Source: Aeromonas encheleia | Lineage (GTDB): Bacteria; Pseudomonadota; Gammaproteobacteria; Enterobacterales; Aeromonadaceae | Direction of reading: 5' to 3' | DNA: 64,000 nt | Assembly: GCF_900637545.1 (NCBI RefSeq) | Contig: NZ_LR134376.1 | Location: 4,416,001 to 4,480,000 of the forward strand | In this document: positions 1 through 11,477 of the stretch, piece by piece | Layout: each line of letters starts with the position of its first letter | How positions within the stretch are numbered: the first letter of the stretch is position 1 | Made by a program: the position numbers and the translations under genes | Notes under the pieces: model-generated | What the model was told of the DNA's origin: nothing | Seen by the model: only the letters and a program-made list of their open reading frames with translations | Database searches by the model: none

Positions 1-1274
1 ACCTCGTTCAACCCCGTCATCAGCAACAGCAGCATGAAGATGAAGAACAGGATGATATAGGTGGCGAAGTAGCCCCACACCGCCTCGACGATCCGCTCCG
101 GCACCGCCCGCCGCCCCAGTTTGAGGGTATAGATGGCGCGTGGGTGCACCAGCCGCTTGAGCTCACGCATCCCCTGCAGGAACAGGATCATGAAGCGCAT
201 CACCTTGATACCGCCCCCGGTGCTGCCGGCACAACAGCCAATAAAGGCAGAGAACATCAGCAGCATGGGCAGGAAAGAGGGCCAGTCGGCATAGCTGGTC
301 GTGCTATACCCCGTAGTCGTACCGAGGGACACCGCCTGGAACAGACCGTGGTTGAGTGCCTCCTGCCAGGTGGCGTAGTGGCCGTGGAGCAGCAGGGAGA
401 CGAAGCAGATCAGCACCAGTACCCCTTGAATGGCCAGAAACACCTTCAATTCCGAATCGCGCAGATAACTGCTCAGCCGGACCGGCTTGTGGGCGAACAC
501 CATGAAGTGCAGGGCGAAGTTGACGCTGGCCAGCAGCAGGAACAGCACCGTGATCAGGTTGATGGCCGGGCTGTTGAAGAAGCCGATGCTGGCATCGTGG
601 GTCGAGAAGCCCCCCACCGACAGGGTGGAGAAGGAGTGACAGATGGCATCGAACAGGGTCATGCCGGCCATCCAGTAGGCCAGGGCGCAGAGCGACGTCA
701 GCAGCAGATAGATGAACCAGAGCGCCTTGGCCGTCTCGGCGATGCGCGGGGTGACCTTGTTGTCCTTGACCGGCCCCGGGATCTCGGCACGATAGAGCTG
801 CATGCCCCCGATGCCGAGCAGCGGCAGGATGGCGACCGCCAGCACTATGATCCCCATGCCCCCCAGCCACTGCAGCAGCTGGCGATAGAAGAGGAAGGCC
901 TTGGGCAGGTTGTCCAGCCCGGTCAGCACGGTCGCACCCGTGGTCGTCAGGCCGGAGAAGGATTCGAAGAAGGCCTCTGAGACCGTCATGCCGGGCACCT
1001 CGCCCAGCAGGAACGGCAAGGCCCCCACGCTGCCCAACACGACCCAGAACAGCACGACGATAAGAAAACCCTCCTTGGAGCGGAGGTCTTTCTTATGATG
1101 GCGGTTCGGGAACCAGAGCAGGGCACCGAGCAGCAGGGCGATGAAGAAGGAATTGACAAACTCGGCACCGCCACCGTCACGGTACCCAAAAGCGACCATC
1201 GCGGGCAGCAGCATGGTCGAGCTGAATAGCGCGACCAGCAGGCCAACGATACGAATAATGCTCAGAATCTGCAT
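1..1274 (-). CDS. trkH: Trk system potassium uptake protein TrkH (partial, runs off left edge)
   Basis: Inner-membrane K+-translocating subunit of the Trk system, which works with the cytosolic TrkA. About 424 codons are present from an ATG at 1274; roughly the last 60 residues of a usual ~483-residue protein lie beyond the window. The translation starts MQILSIIRIVGLLVALFSST and shows the TrkH/KtrB pore-loop signatures: FSGLTTTGATVL, the loop with GGFSTHDAS, SLGTTTGYSTTSY and AGSTGGGIKVMRF. It lies just downstream of yigZ in the same direction (37-bp gap), the usual pepQ-yigZ-trkH order. Confidence 0.95.
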   Translation of the reverse strand, partial: MQILSIIRIVGLLVALFSSTMLLPAMVAFGYRDGGGAEFVNSFFIALLLGALLWFPNRHHKKDLRSKEGFLIVVLFWVVLGSVGALPFLLGEVPGMTVSEAFFESFSGLTTTGATVLTGLDNLPKAFLFYRQLLQWLGGMGIIVLAVAILPLLGIGGMQLYRAEIPGPVKDNKVTPRIAETAKALWFIYLLLTSLCALAYWMAGMTLFDAICHSFSTLSVGGFSTHDASIGFFNSPAINLITVLFLLLASVNFALHFMVFAHKPVRLSSYLRDSELKVFLAIQGVLVLICFVSLLLHGHYATWQEALNHGLFQAVSLGTTTGYSTTSYADWPSFLPMLLMFSAFIGCCAGSTGGGIKVMRFMILFLQGMRELKRLVHPRAIYTLKLGRRAVPERIVEAVWGYFATYIILFFIFMLLLLMTGLNE

Positions 1275-1310
1275 TCTGGCTCCCTCTTCAGGCTAAAAGA
1301 GCGATGGATT

Positions 1311-1928
1311 CTAGCCATCTAAGGGACGAAGAGATACCCGGCCATGAGTCCTATCTGTCAGTTCCTGGGCAATCCGGGTCCAGATGGCGGCATCCCAGGA
1401 CACCTGCAGACGGACCTGCTGACCATAATCGGCCGTCAGCAACTGACCCTGATGGGCGGAGATCAGCGCCTCCACCGCGCCCATGTCGGTATAGTCACAG
1501 CAGATAAGGGAGCTGGCTTGCGGGCGTTGAATCCGGGTCTCGAGCCGCTTGAGCGCCGCCCCCACCCCGCCGCCATAGGCCTTGACCAGGCCGCCGGTGC
1601 CCAGCAGTACGCCACCGTAGTAACGCACCACCACGGCCGCGATCTCGCCGACACCTGAGCCCATCAGCTGGGCCAGCATGGGCTTGCCCGCCGTGCCCGA
1701 GGGTTCACCGTCATCGCTGAAACCGTACACCTGGCTATCCTGTGGCGCCCCGGCGACAAAGGCCCAGCAGTGATGCCGGGCCGTTGGGTGTTGCCGCTTG
1801 ACCTCGCCGATCCAGGACTTGGCATCCTCGACCGTGGGGGTGTGAGCCAGCAGGGTGATGAAGCGACTCTTCTTGATCTCCTCACTCAATTCCATTGGCG
1901 CCGCAGGGATGGCATAGGCTGCCGCCAT
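1311..1928 (-). CDS. yigZ: YigZ family protein (UPF0029/IMPACT)
   Basis: A 205-residue IMPACT-family protein; the molecular role of bacterial YigZ is not settled (nucleic-acid or translation-related binding is suggested for the family). Diagnostic motifs are GFSDDGEPSGTAGKPML near residue 68 and the glycine-rich RYYGGVLLGTGGLVKAYG near residue 102. The ATG overlaps the stop of pepQ by one base (TGATG), which implies translational coupling, and trkH follows 37 bp later, so pepQ-yigZ-trkH is probably one operon. Confidence 0.93.
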   Translation of the reverse strand: MAAAYAIPAAPMELSEEIKKSRFITLLAHTPTVEDAKSWIGEVKRQHPTARHHCWAFVAGAPQDSQVYGFSDDGEPSGTAGKPMLAQLMGSGVGEIAAVVVRYYGGVLLGTGGLVKAYGGGVGAALKRLETRIQRPQASSLICCDYTDMGAVEALISAHQGQLLTADYGQQVRLQVSWDAAIWTRIAQELTDRTHGRVSLRPLDG

Positions 1929-3250
1929 CAGAGCCCCGCTTGTCTGGTGAGATTCTCCACCCCGTTGGCATGCAGCACCACGTTGTCCTCGATGCGAATA
2001 CCACCGAAGGGACGCAGCGCCTCGACCTTGTTCCAGTTGACACGCTTGCCCTGATCGCCCTGACGCAGCGGCTCCAGCAGGCTGTCGATGAAGTAGAGGC
2101 CGGGCTCGATAGTAAACACCTGACCCACCTCCATCACCCGAGTGCAGCGCAGGTAGGGGAACTGCTCGGGTGCCGGCAGATGGGTGCCGCGCTCGTCCTG
2201 CATGAAGCCACCCGCATCGTGTACCTGCAGGCCGAGGAAGTGGCCAAGGCCATGGGGGAAGAACACATTGGTGACGCCGGTGTGGATCATCTCGTCCACC
2301 GACATGTCCACCAGTTCCACGGCCTGTAACAGGCGCGCCAGCCTGTGGTGCATCTGCAGGTGTAGCTCGCTGTAGCGGCGACCCGGTTTGATCTCCTTGA
2401 TGATCTCCTGCTGCTGCGCATCCAGCGCCGCGATCAGATCGGCGAACTCGCCACGGCGCCAGGCCCAGGTGCGGGTGATGTCGGAGGCATAACCGTGATA
2501 ATCCACCCCGGCATCGATCAGGAAGGAGTGGCGCTCCGCATCCGGCACCCGCTGGGTAGACAGGTGGGTGTAATGGAGGATGGCGGCGTTGCGGTTGATG
2601 GCGATGATGTTGCCATAGGGTGCCTCATTGGCGCCCTGCCCAACCGCCTTCATATAGGACAGGTTGATCTCGAACTCGCTCGCCCCGGCCATGAAAGAGT
2701 CCTTGGCGGCGATATGGCCACGCACGCCGATGCGGTTCGCCTCGCGCAGACACTCCAGCTCATAGGGCGTCTTGTAGGCGCGGTGATAGTGCAGGTAGTT
2801 GAGCACGGCCTCCGGGTTGGGCTGGCCCAGCCCCAGCAGCTGGCCCACCTCGAGGTGACCGCCCAGATAGGCCCACTCCTGCTTGTCGGCGGGCAGATAA
2901 TCCGCCACCTGCTCCGGCTTGGTCAGGAAGCGAATGTCGAAGAAGTCGACCCAGAAGGCATTGGGCAGGTCCGCCACCTTGTGCCAGAAATCCACCGGGC
3001 GATAGAACAGCAAGACCGGCTTGCTCACCCCATCCACCAGCAGCCAGCAATGGGGATTGTCCAGCACCGGCAACCAGGCCTTGAAGTGTGGATTGACCTT
3101 GAAGGGGTAATCCTGATCGTCGAGGAAGATGCGGTGTGTCTGGCCCGAATGAATGGCCAGGCCGCCGAGCCCCTGCTGTTGCAGTATGTCGCGGGTGCGT
3201 TGCTGTAGGGTGTCGAGGTGCTGGGCAAAAAGTTGACTGTAACTGCTCAT
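1928..3250 (-). CDS. pepQ: Xaa-Pro dipeptidase PepQ
   Basis: Cytosolic M24-family dinuclear-metal peptidase that cleaves Xaa-Pro dipeptides; 440 residues, close to the 443 of E. coli PepQ. The pita-bread metal-ligand motifs are visible: [20 protein letters not shown] (two Asp), [13 protein letters not shown] (His), a Glu in [10 protein letters not shown] and a Glu in [10 protein letters not shown]. It is the first gene of the leftward pepQ-yigZ-trkH group. In E. coli it lies divergent from fadBA; here an acetoacetyl-CoA synthetase gene sits between them. Confidence 0.96.
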   Translation of the reverse strand: MSSYSQLFAQHLDTLQQRTRDILQQQGLGGLAIHSGQTHRIFLDDQDYPFKVNPHFKAWLPVLDNPHCWLLVDGVSKPVLLFYRPVDFWHKVADLPNAFWVDFFDIRFLTKPEQVADYLPADKQEWAYLGGHLEVGQLLGLGQPNPEAVLNYLHYHRAYKTPYELECLREANRIGVRGHIAAKDSFMAGASEFEINLSYMKAVGQGANEAPYGNIIAINRNAAILHYTHLSTQRVPDAERHSFLIDAGVDYHGYASDITRTWAWRRGEFADLIAALDAQQQEIIKEIKPGRRYSELHLQMHHRLARLLQAVELVDMSVDEMIHTGVTNVFFPHGLGHFLGLQVHDAGGFMQDERGTHLPAPEQFPYLRCTRVMEVGQVFTIEPGLYFIDSLLEPLRQGDQGKRVNWNKVEALRPFGGIRIEDNVVLHANGVENLTRQAGL

Positions 3251-3439
3251 GGCGTCCTGCTCCGGGCAAATGTGGCTTCAGCATAACATCAAGCGAATTC
3301 TGGCTCGAACCGTCAAGCTGTCGCTTCGTGAGGTAACGCATAGGTTACAAGGATTTTGTTATGAAACAAAAACCAACCATTAACAAATAAAGAACAATTC
3401 AATACACTGCCAGCAGATATAAGCAGTCAGGAACAATTC

Positions 3440-5377
<1,938 letters not shown>

Positions 5378-5390
5378 GCCGGACCAGCAG

Positions 5391-5418
5391 AATAAAGGCG
5401 CCTCCTGGCGCCTTTATT
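5391..5418. terminator. Terminator after acetoacetyl-CoA synthetase gene
   Basis: Perfect 12-bp inverted repeat (5391-5402 and 5407-5418, loop TCCT), A-rich on the left arm and T-rich on the right, 13 bp after the stop codon. Confidence 0.85.
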
Positions 5419-5455
5419 CTGTCTCATCACCCAGAACGAGTTTTTACTCGAGATC

Positions 5456-5475
5456 TGTTAAACAATTGTTTTAAA
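5456..5475. promoter_or_regulatory. Palindrome upstream of fadB, candidate PsrA/FadR-type operator
   Basis: Contains the perfect 12-bp palindrome AAACAATTGTTT in an A/T-rich setting about 105 bp before fadB. It has the AAAC-N4-GTTT layout described for PsrA-type fatty-acid regulators. A possible -35 TTGAAA follows at 5482. The assignment to PsrA is inference; only the palindrome is seen. Confidence 0.35.
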
Positions 5476-5578
5476 TAGGTGTTGAAATTGTCTTATTTTG
5501 GATCAATAGTGAGCCTCGCCCCCTGCTGGGGAGAAAGGAGCAAAGCCCCCCACCGCGTGGGAACAAGGAGACACTCTC

Positions 5579-7726
5579 ATGATCTACCAAGGCGAAACCC
5601 TGTCGGTCAGCTACCTCGAACACGGCATTGCCGAGCTGAGGTTTGATGCCCCGGGTTCAGTCAACAAGCTGGATCGCGCTACCCTGCTCTCGCTGAGCGA
5701 AGCGATCGCCGCATTAAAACAAGAACGTGAACTAAAAGGTCTGATCCTCACCTCTGGCAAAGACGCCTTTATCGTCGGCGCCGACATCACCGAATTCCTG
5801 GAACTGTTCGATCTGCCGCAAGAAGACTTGCTCGGCTGGCTGAAGAAAGCCAACGACATCTTCAGCGCCATCGAAGATCTGCCGGTCCCGACCCTGTCCG
5901 CCATCAAGGGCCACGCCCTGGGCGGCGGCTGCGAAACCATACTGTCCACCGATTTTCGGCTGGCCGACAGCAGCGCCAGGATTGGCCTGCCAGAGACCAA
6001 ACTCGGCATCATGCCGGGCTTTGGCGGCACAGTCCGCCTGCCGCGGGTGATCGGTGCCGACAACGCACTGGAGTGGATCACCACCGGCAAGGATGTCCGT
6101 GCCGATGATGCCCTCAAGGTGGGTGCCATCGATGCCGTGGTCGCCCCGGATGCCCTGCACGGCGCCGCCCTGCAGATGATGAGAGACGCCATCGCCGGCA
6201 AGCTGGACTGGCAGGGCCGTCGCGCCGCCAAGAAGGCCCCACTGCGCCTCTCCAAGCTGGAAGCCATGATGAGCTTCAGCACCGCCGCCGGCATGGTCGC
6301 AGCGGTGGCAGGCAAGCACTACCCGGCCCCGATGATGGCCGTGAAGACGGTCGAGGCCGCCGCCGGCATGAGCCGCGACGAGGCGCTCAACGTCGAGGCG
6401 CAAGGCTTCATCAAGCTCGCCAAGACCGACGTCGCCAAGGCCCTGGTCGGCATCTTCCTCAACGATCAGCACATCAAGGCGCTGGCCAAGAAGGCCGCCA
6501 AGCAGGCCGCCAAGGCCACCAGCCACGCCGCCGTGCTCGGTGCCGGCATCATGGGGGGCGGTATCGCCTACCAGTCCGCCAGCAAGGGCATTCCGGCGGT
6601 GATGAAGGACATCAACGAGAAGGCACTGGCGCTTGGCATGGGCGAAGCCACCAAGCTGCTCAACGGCCAGCTCGAGAAGGGCCGTATCGACGGCATCAAG
6701 ATGGGCCAGGTGCTCTCCGCCATCACCCCCACCCTGAGCTATGACAGCGTCAAGCAGGTGGATCTGGTGGTCGAGGCCGTGGTCGAGAATCCCAAGGTGA
6801 AGGCCGCCGTGCTGGGCGAAGTGGAAGCCATCATAGGTGATGACGCCGTGCTCGCCAGCAACACCTCCACCATCCCCATCTCCCTGCTGGCCAAGGGGCT
6901 GAAGCGCCCGCAGAATTTCTGCGGCATGCACTTCTTCAACCCGGTGCACCGCATGCCCCTGGTGGAGATCATCCGCGGCGAGCAGACCAGCGATGACACC
7001 ATCAACCGCGTGGTGGCCTACGCCGCCGCCATGGGCAAGTCACCGGTGGTGGTCAACGACTGCCCTGGCTTCTTCGTCAACCGGGTGCTGTTCCCCTACT
7101 TCTTCGGCTTCAACCAGCTGGTCGCCGATGGCGCCGACTTCGCCGCCGTCGACAAGGTGATGGAGAGAGAGTTCGGCTGGCCCATGGGCCCGGCCTACCT
7201 GCTGGACGTGGTCGGCATCGACACCGGTCACCATGCCGGTGACGTCATGGCCCAGGGTTTCCCGGCGCGCATGAGCAAGACCAGCCGCACCGCCATCGAT
7301 GTGATGTATGACGCCAGCCGCTTCGGTCAGAAGAATGGCAAGGGCTTCTACGCCTACGAGCAGGACAAGAAAGGCAAGCCGAAGAAGGTGGCCGATGTCG
7401 CCGCTTACGAGCTGCTGGCCCCGATTGCCAAGCCGAAACAGGATTACGACAAGGACGCCATCATCGCCCGCATGATGATCCCCATGATCAACGAAGTGGT
7501 GCTCTGCCTGGAGGAAGGCATAGTCGCCACCCCGGCGGAAGCGGACATCGCGCTGGTCTATGGGCTGGGCTTCCCTCCCTTCCGTGGTGGTGTGTTCCGC
7601 TATCTGGACACCATAGGTCTGGATCGTTACGTGGCCATGGCCGACCAGTATGCCGATCTGGGCCCGCTCTACCGCGTCAGCGACAAGCTGCGTGCGATGG
7701 CCGCCCAGGGCAAAACCTTCTACTGA
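5579..7726 (+). CDS. fadB: Fatty acid oxidation complex alpha subunit FadB
   Basis: Multifunctional beta-oxidation enzyme (enoyl-CoA hydratase, 3-hydroxyacyl-CoA dehydrogenase and associated isomerase/epimerase activities); 715 residues against 729 in E. coli. The N-terminal crotonase domain has [19 protein letters not shown] and [14 protein letters not shown] with the catalytic glutamates. The NAD-binding Rossmann motif [15 protein letters not shown] is near residue 320 and the dehydrogenase His motif [15 protein letters not shown] near 450. fadA follows 21 bp later, so the two form the fadBA operon encoding the alpha2beta2 complex. Confidence 0.97.
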   Translation: MIYQGETLSVSYLEHGIAELRFDAPGSVNKLDRATLLSLSEAIAALKQERELKGLILTSGKDAFIVGADITEFLELFDLPQEDLLGWLKKANDIFSAIEDLPVPTLSAIKGHALGGGCETILSTDFRLADSSARIGLPETKLGIMPGFGGTVRLPRVIGADNALEWITTGKDVRADDALKVGAIDAVVAPDALHGAALQMMRDAIAGKLDWQGRRAAKKAPLRLSKLEAMMSFSTAAGMVAAVAGKHYPAPMMAVKTVEAAAGMSRDEALNVEAQGFIKLAKTDVAKALVGIFLNDQHIKALAKKAAKQAAKATSHAAVLGAGIMGGGIAYQSASKGIPAVMKDINEKALALGMGEATKLLNGQLEKGRIDGIKMGQVLSAITPTLSYDSVKQVDLVVEAVVENPKVKAAVLGEVEAIIGDDAVLASNTSTIPISLLAKGLKRPQNFCGMHFFNPVHRMPLVEIIRGEQTSDDTINRVVAYAAAMGKSPVVVNDCPGFFVNRVLFPYFFGFNQLVADGADFAAVDKVMEREFGWPMGPAYLLDVVGIDTGHHAGDVMAQGFPARMSKTSRTAIDVMYDASRFGQKNGKGFYAYEQDKKGKPKKVADVAAYELLAPIAKPKQDYDKDAIIARMMIPMINEVVLCLEEGIVATPAEADIALVYGLGFPPFRGGVFRYLDTIGLDRYVAMADQYADLGPLYRVSDKLRAMAAQGKTFY

Positions 7727-8911
<1,185 letters not shown>

Positions 8912-8952
8912 TGAACTGAAAGTCGCTGATCCGGCCATCTCGGCTCGATCAG

Positions 8953-9059
8953 GGTATCGCCCGCACTCGTGGGTGAGGGCGATACCGAATTGTCTGCTGT
9001 GGGGTCGGTCTGACCGACCCGTCATCGAGTCTGTGGAGATCGCCACACGAGGTGATCTC
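8953..9059. other. Three consecutive inverted repeats in the fadA/response-regulator intergenic region
   Basis: The 320-bp gap after fadA holds three hairpin-forming repeats before a terminator: arms 8953-8962/8977-8986 (10 bp, perfect), 9002-9020 (9-bp arms around one central base) and 9036-9044/9051-9059 (8 of 9 bp). No coding sequence is evident. Possible roles are 3'-end stabilisation of fadBA mRNA or a small structured RNA; neither is shown. Confidence 0.5.
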
Positions 9060-9081
9060 TTGCCGTCGGAATCTGCGTGTT

Positions 9082-9109
9082 GGCCGCCCCGTTTGGGTCG
9101 GCCTTTTTT
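9082..9109 (+). terminator. Rho-independent terminator
   Basis: Stem GGCCG/CGGCC with extended C/G pairing (9082-9103) followed by six T (9104-9109). It closes the fadBA transcription unit or a structured RNA upstream of it. Confidence 0.85.
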
Positions 9110-9231
9110 CTTCTCAACCCCGGATCTGGGGCTATATTGCCCATAACCTCACATTAGGAGGGGGGCTTGCTTGCTTTTTGCCCCCTCGACAGGTTCAATC
9201 TGCACAAAAAAATGGGTGGATGCACATACAT

Positions 9232-9954
9232 ATGTCAACGAGCAAACAATTGCTGATCGTCGACGACGACCAAGAGATCCGCGAGCTGCTCAACGAATAC
9301 CTGAGCCGGGCCGGCTTTCAGGTATTGACGGCGGCAGGGGGCGACGAGATGCGTCAGCAACTCGCCCAGCACAGCCCGGACCTGATCATTCTGGACATCA
9401 TGATGCCCGGCGACGACGGCTTTACCCTCTGCCAGCAGATCCGTCGCGACTCTCAGGTGCCCATCATCATGCTGACCGCCGCCTCCGATGAGGCGGATCG
9501 GGTGATCGGCCTCGAACTCGGCGCCGATGACTACATCGCCAAGCCGTTCAGCCCGCGCGAGCTGCAGGCCCGCATCAAGGCGCTGCTGCGCCGGGCCGAG
9601 TTCCGCCAGCCGGAAAAAGAGAAGGAGCCGAGTCGTCGCCTGCGCTTCGCCGACTGGACCCTGGACACCCTGAGCCATCAGCTGACCCACGACGACGGCA
9701 GCCTGCTGGATCTCTCCGGCAGCGATGCCCTGCTGCTCGGCATGTTCCTGCAGCAGCCCGGCGTGGTGCTGGACAGAGACACCATCTCGGATGCCACCCG
9801 GGGCCGCGAGAGCCTGCCGATGGAGCGCGGCATCGACGTGCAGATCAGCCGCCTGCGCCAGAAGCTCGGTGACAACGGCAAGAGCCCGCGCATCATCAAG
9901 ACCATACGGGGCAGCGGCTACATGCTGATCGCCGAAGTCCACGAGATCCCATGA
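9232..9954 (+). CDS. OmpR-family response regulator (GltR-like)
   Basis: 240-residue DNA-binding response regulator. The receiver domain (1-120) has acidic residues at 11-13, phospho-acceptor Asp55 in LIILDIMMPG, and the switch Thr and Lys in MLTAAS and YIAKPF. The C-terminal winged helix ends in IRGSGYML. Start at 9232 (MSTSKQLLIVDDD) is preferred; an in-frame ATG at 9220 is possible. It is co-oriented with a sensor kinase and a periplasmic sugar-binding protein, the arrangement of the Pseudomonas GltR/GtrS glucose system. Its TGA overlaps the ATG of a micro-ORF. Confidence 0.9.
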   Translation: MSTSKQLLIVDDDQEIRELLNEYLSRAGFQVLTAAGGDEMRQQLAQHSPDLIILDIMMPGDDGFTLCQQIRRDSQVPIIMLTAASDEADRVIGLELGADDYIAKPFSPRELQARIKALLRRAEFRQPEKEKEPSRRLRFADWTLDTLSHQLTHDDGSLLDLSGSDALLLGMFLQQPGVVLDRDTISDATRGRESLPMERGIDVQISRLRQKLGDNGKSPRIIKTIRGSGYMLIAEVHEIP

Positions 9955-10045
9955 AAGACCAGACGTTCTGGCAGGCGCAGCGCCATAGCAGCGGCTACCC
10001 GCTGATCGACAAGAGGCACGAGATCCCATGAAAAGCCGGCGGTTC
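9913..10045 (+). repeat. 77-bp-period tandem duplication of the regulator/kinase junction
   Basis: The end of the regulator plus the start of the kinase (CGAGATCCCATGAAA followed by TTCTGGCAGGCGC) occurs at 9942 and again at 10019. The GCGGCTAC...CTGATCG block at 9914 recurs at 9991. The two copies have diverged, so the duplication is not recent. Confidence 0.8.
9951..10031 (+). CDS. Chimeric 26-residue micro-ORF between regulator and kinase
   Basis: Created by the junction duplication. It starts MKDQTFWQAQ, like the kinase start MKSRRFWQAL, and ends LIDKRHEIP, like the regulator end LIAEVHEIP. Its ATG overlaps the regulator TGA (ATGA at 9951-9954) and its TGA overlaps the kinase ATG (ATGA at 10028-10031), so a ribosome could pass through all three frames. 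Both copies carry the same weak upstream sequence GAGATCCC. Whether the peptide is stable or useful is unknown; it may serve only to keep translation coupled. Confidence 0.5.
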   Translation: MKDQTFWQAQRHSSGYPLIDKRHEIP

Positions 10046-11470
10046 TGGCAGGCGCTGGTGCCCCGCTCCCTGCTGTCGCGGATGCTGTTGCTGTTGCTGC
10101 TCGCCATCCTGCTCTCCCAGACCATACTCACCGGCATCTGGATGCAGCAGATCCAGAAGCGGGAGCTGGAAGGCATGCTCAGCACCACCCGCAACCTGGC
10201 GCTGTCGGCCGCCTCCACCGTCAACTTCTTCAAGTCCCTGCCGCTGCAGTACCGCCATATCGCGCTGGACCAGCTGCGCAACATGGGGGGCAGCCGCTTC
10301 TTCGTGTCGCTGAACGAGGAGGAGATCCACATCAGCGCCATCCCGGACAGCGAGCGCAAGACGCTGGTGCTGAAGGAGGTGGAGGAGGTGCTCGCCCGCA
10401 AGCTCTCCGACGCCATGGCCATCAAGGTGGACTTCTCCCGTCCGGAAGAGCTGCACGTCTTCAACAACGACACCCTGCTGGCGGATCTGCCCTCCTCCTG
10501 GGCCCGCTACACCCTCTCCCTCGAACCCATCAACCCCCCGGTGCTGGTGACCCAGATCGAGATAGAGCCGGGGGAGTGGCTCTACCTGGCGGCCCTGTTG
10601 CCCGCCCCCTACATGACGCTCGACGATACGGTGATGCCGAGCAACCAGGTGCGCTTCATCGCCCTGATGACGGTGTTCCTCTGCTTCTTCACCTTCCTGC
10701 TGGTGCGCTGGCAGACCCGGCCGCTGCGCCGGCTCGCCAAGGCGGCGGTCAATCTCGGCAAGGACATCGATCAGCCTCCCCTCAAGGAGGAAGGGGCCTC
10801 CGAGATAGTGGCGGCGACCCGCGCCTTCAACATCATGCAGCAGCGTATCCGCCGCTTCATCGATGACAGGGAGCGGCTGTTCAGCTCCATCTCCCACGAT
10901 CTCAAGACCCCCATCACCCGGCTGCGACTGCGGGTCGAGCTGCTCGACAACGAGACCCAGATCGCCAAGTTCAGCAAGGATCTCGACGAGCTGGAGCTGA
11001 TGGTGAAGGGGGCGCTGCAGACGGTGAAGGAGACCGACATCCACGAGAACATCGAGCTTATCGACGTCAATCTCCTGCTGGAGCAGATGGCCGAGGCCAT
11101 GAACCTGCACGAGGACCGGCTCACCATCGAGGGGCACTGCAAGTGGCCCTATCGCGGCAAGCTGCTGGCGCTCAAGCGCTGCATCGGCAATCTGGTGGAC
11201 AATGGCATCAAATATGGCCAGAAGGTGCGCATCATCATCATGGATGACGAGGAGATGCTGATCCTGTTCATCATGGACGAAGGCCAGGGCCTGCCGGAAG
11301 ATCAGCTGGAGCGTATCTTCGAACCCTACTACCGGTTGAGCTCGGATCCCTCGGGGACCGGTCTCGGCCTCGGCATCGCCCGCAACATCGCTCACGCCCA
11401 CGGCGGCGATCTGGTGCTGGAAAATCGCCCGCAGGGTGGCCTGCAGGCCACCCTCTCCCTACCAAGGTAG
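10028..11470 (+). CDS. Sensor histidine kinase (GtrS-like)
   Basis: 480-residue inner-membrane kinase. It has an N-terminal TM helix (about 17-37), a periplasmic sensor region to about 210, a second TM helix near 214-232, HAMP, a dimerisation domain with phospho-acceptor His290 in FSSISHDLKTPITRLR, and a HATPase domain with the N box NLVDNGIKYG, DEGQGLP and GTGLGLGIARNI. It presumably phosphorylates the regulator encoded just upstream. The order regulator-kinase-sugar-binding protein suggests a carbohydrate signal, by analogy with Pseudomonas GtrS. Confidence 0.92.
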   Translation: MKSRRFWQALVPRSLLSRMLLLLLLAILLSQTILTGIWMQQIQKRELEGMLSTTRNLALSAASTVNFFKSLPLQYRHIALDQLRNMGGSRFFVSLNEEEIHISAIPDSERKTLVLKEVEEVLARKLSDAMAIKVDFSRPEELHVFNNDTLLADLPSSWARYTLSLEPINPPVLVTQIEIEPGEWLYLAALLPAPYMTLDDTVMPSNQVRFIALMTVFLCFFTFLLVRWQTRPLRRLAKAAVNLGKDIDQPPLKEEGASEIVAATRAFNIMQQRIRRFIDDRERLFSSISHDLKTPITRLRLRVELLDNETQIAKFSKDLDELELMVKGALQTVKETDIHENIELIDVNLLLEQMAEAMNLHEDRLTIEGHCKWPYRGKLLALKRCIGNLVDNGIKYGQKVRIIIMDDEEMLILFIMDEGQGLPEDQLERIFEPYYRLSSDPSGTGLGLGIARNIAHAHGGDLVLENRPQGGLQATLSLPR

Positions 11471-11477
11471 TAACCTT

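Noticed and set aside
3355..3378. TTTTGTT-ATG-AAACAAAA inverted repeat upstream of acetoacetyl-CoA synthetase gene as a regulator site
   Set aside because: A/T-rich and short; the half-site orientation is opposite to the fadB palindrome, so no common operator can be claimed.
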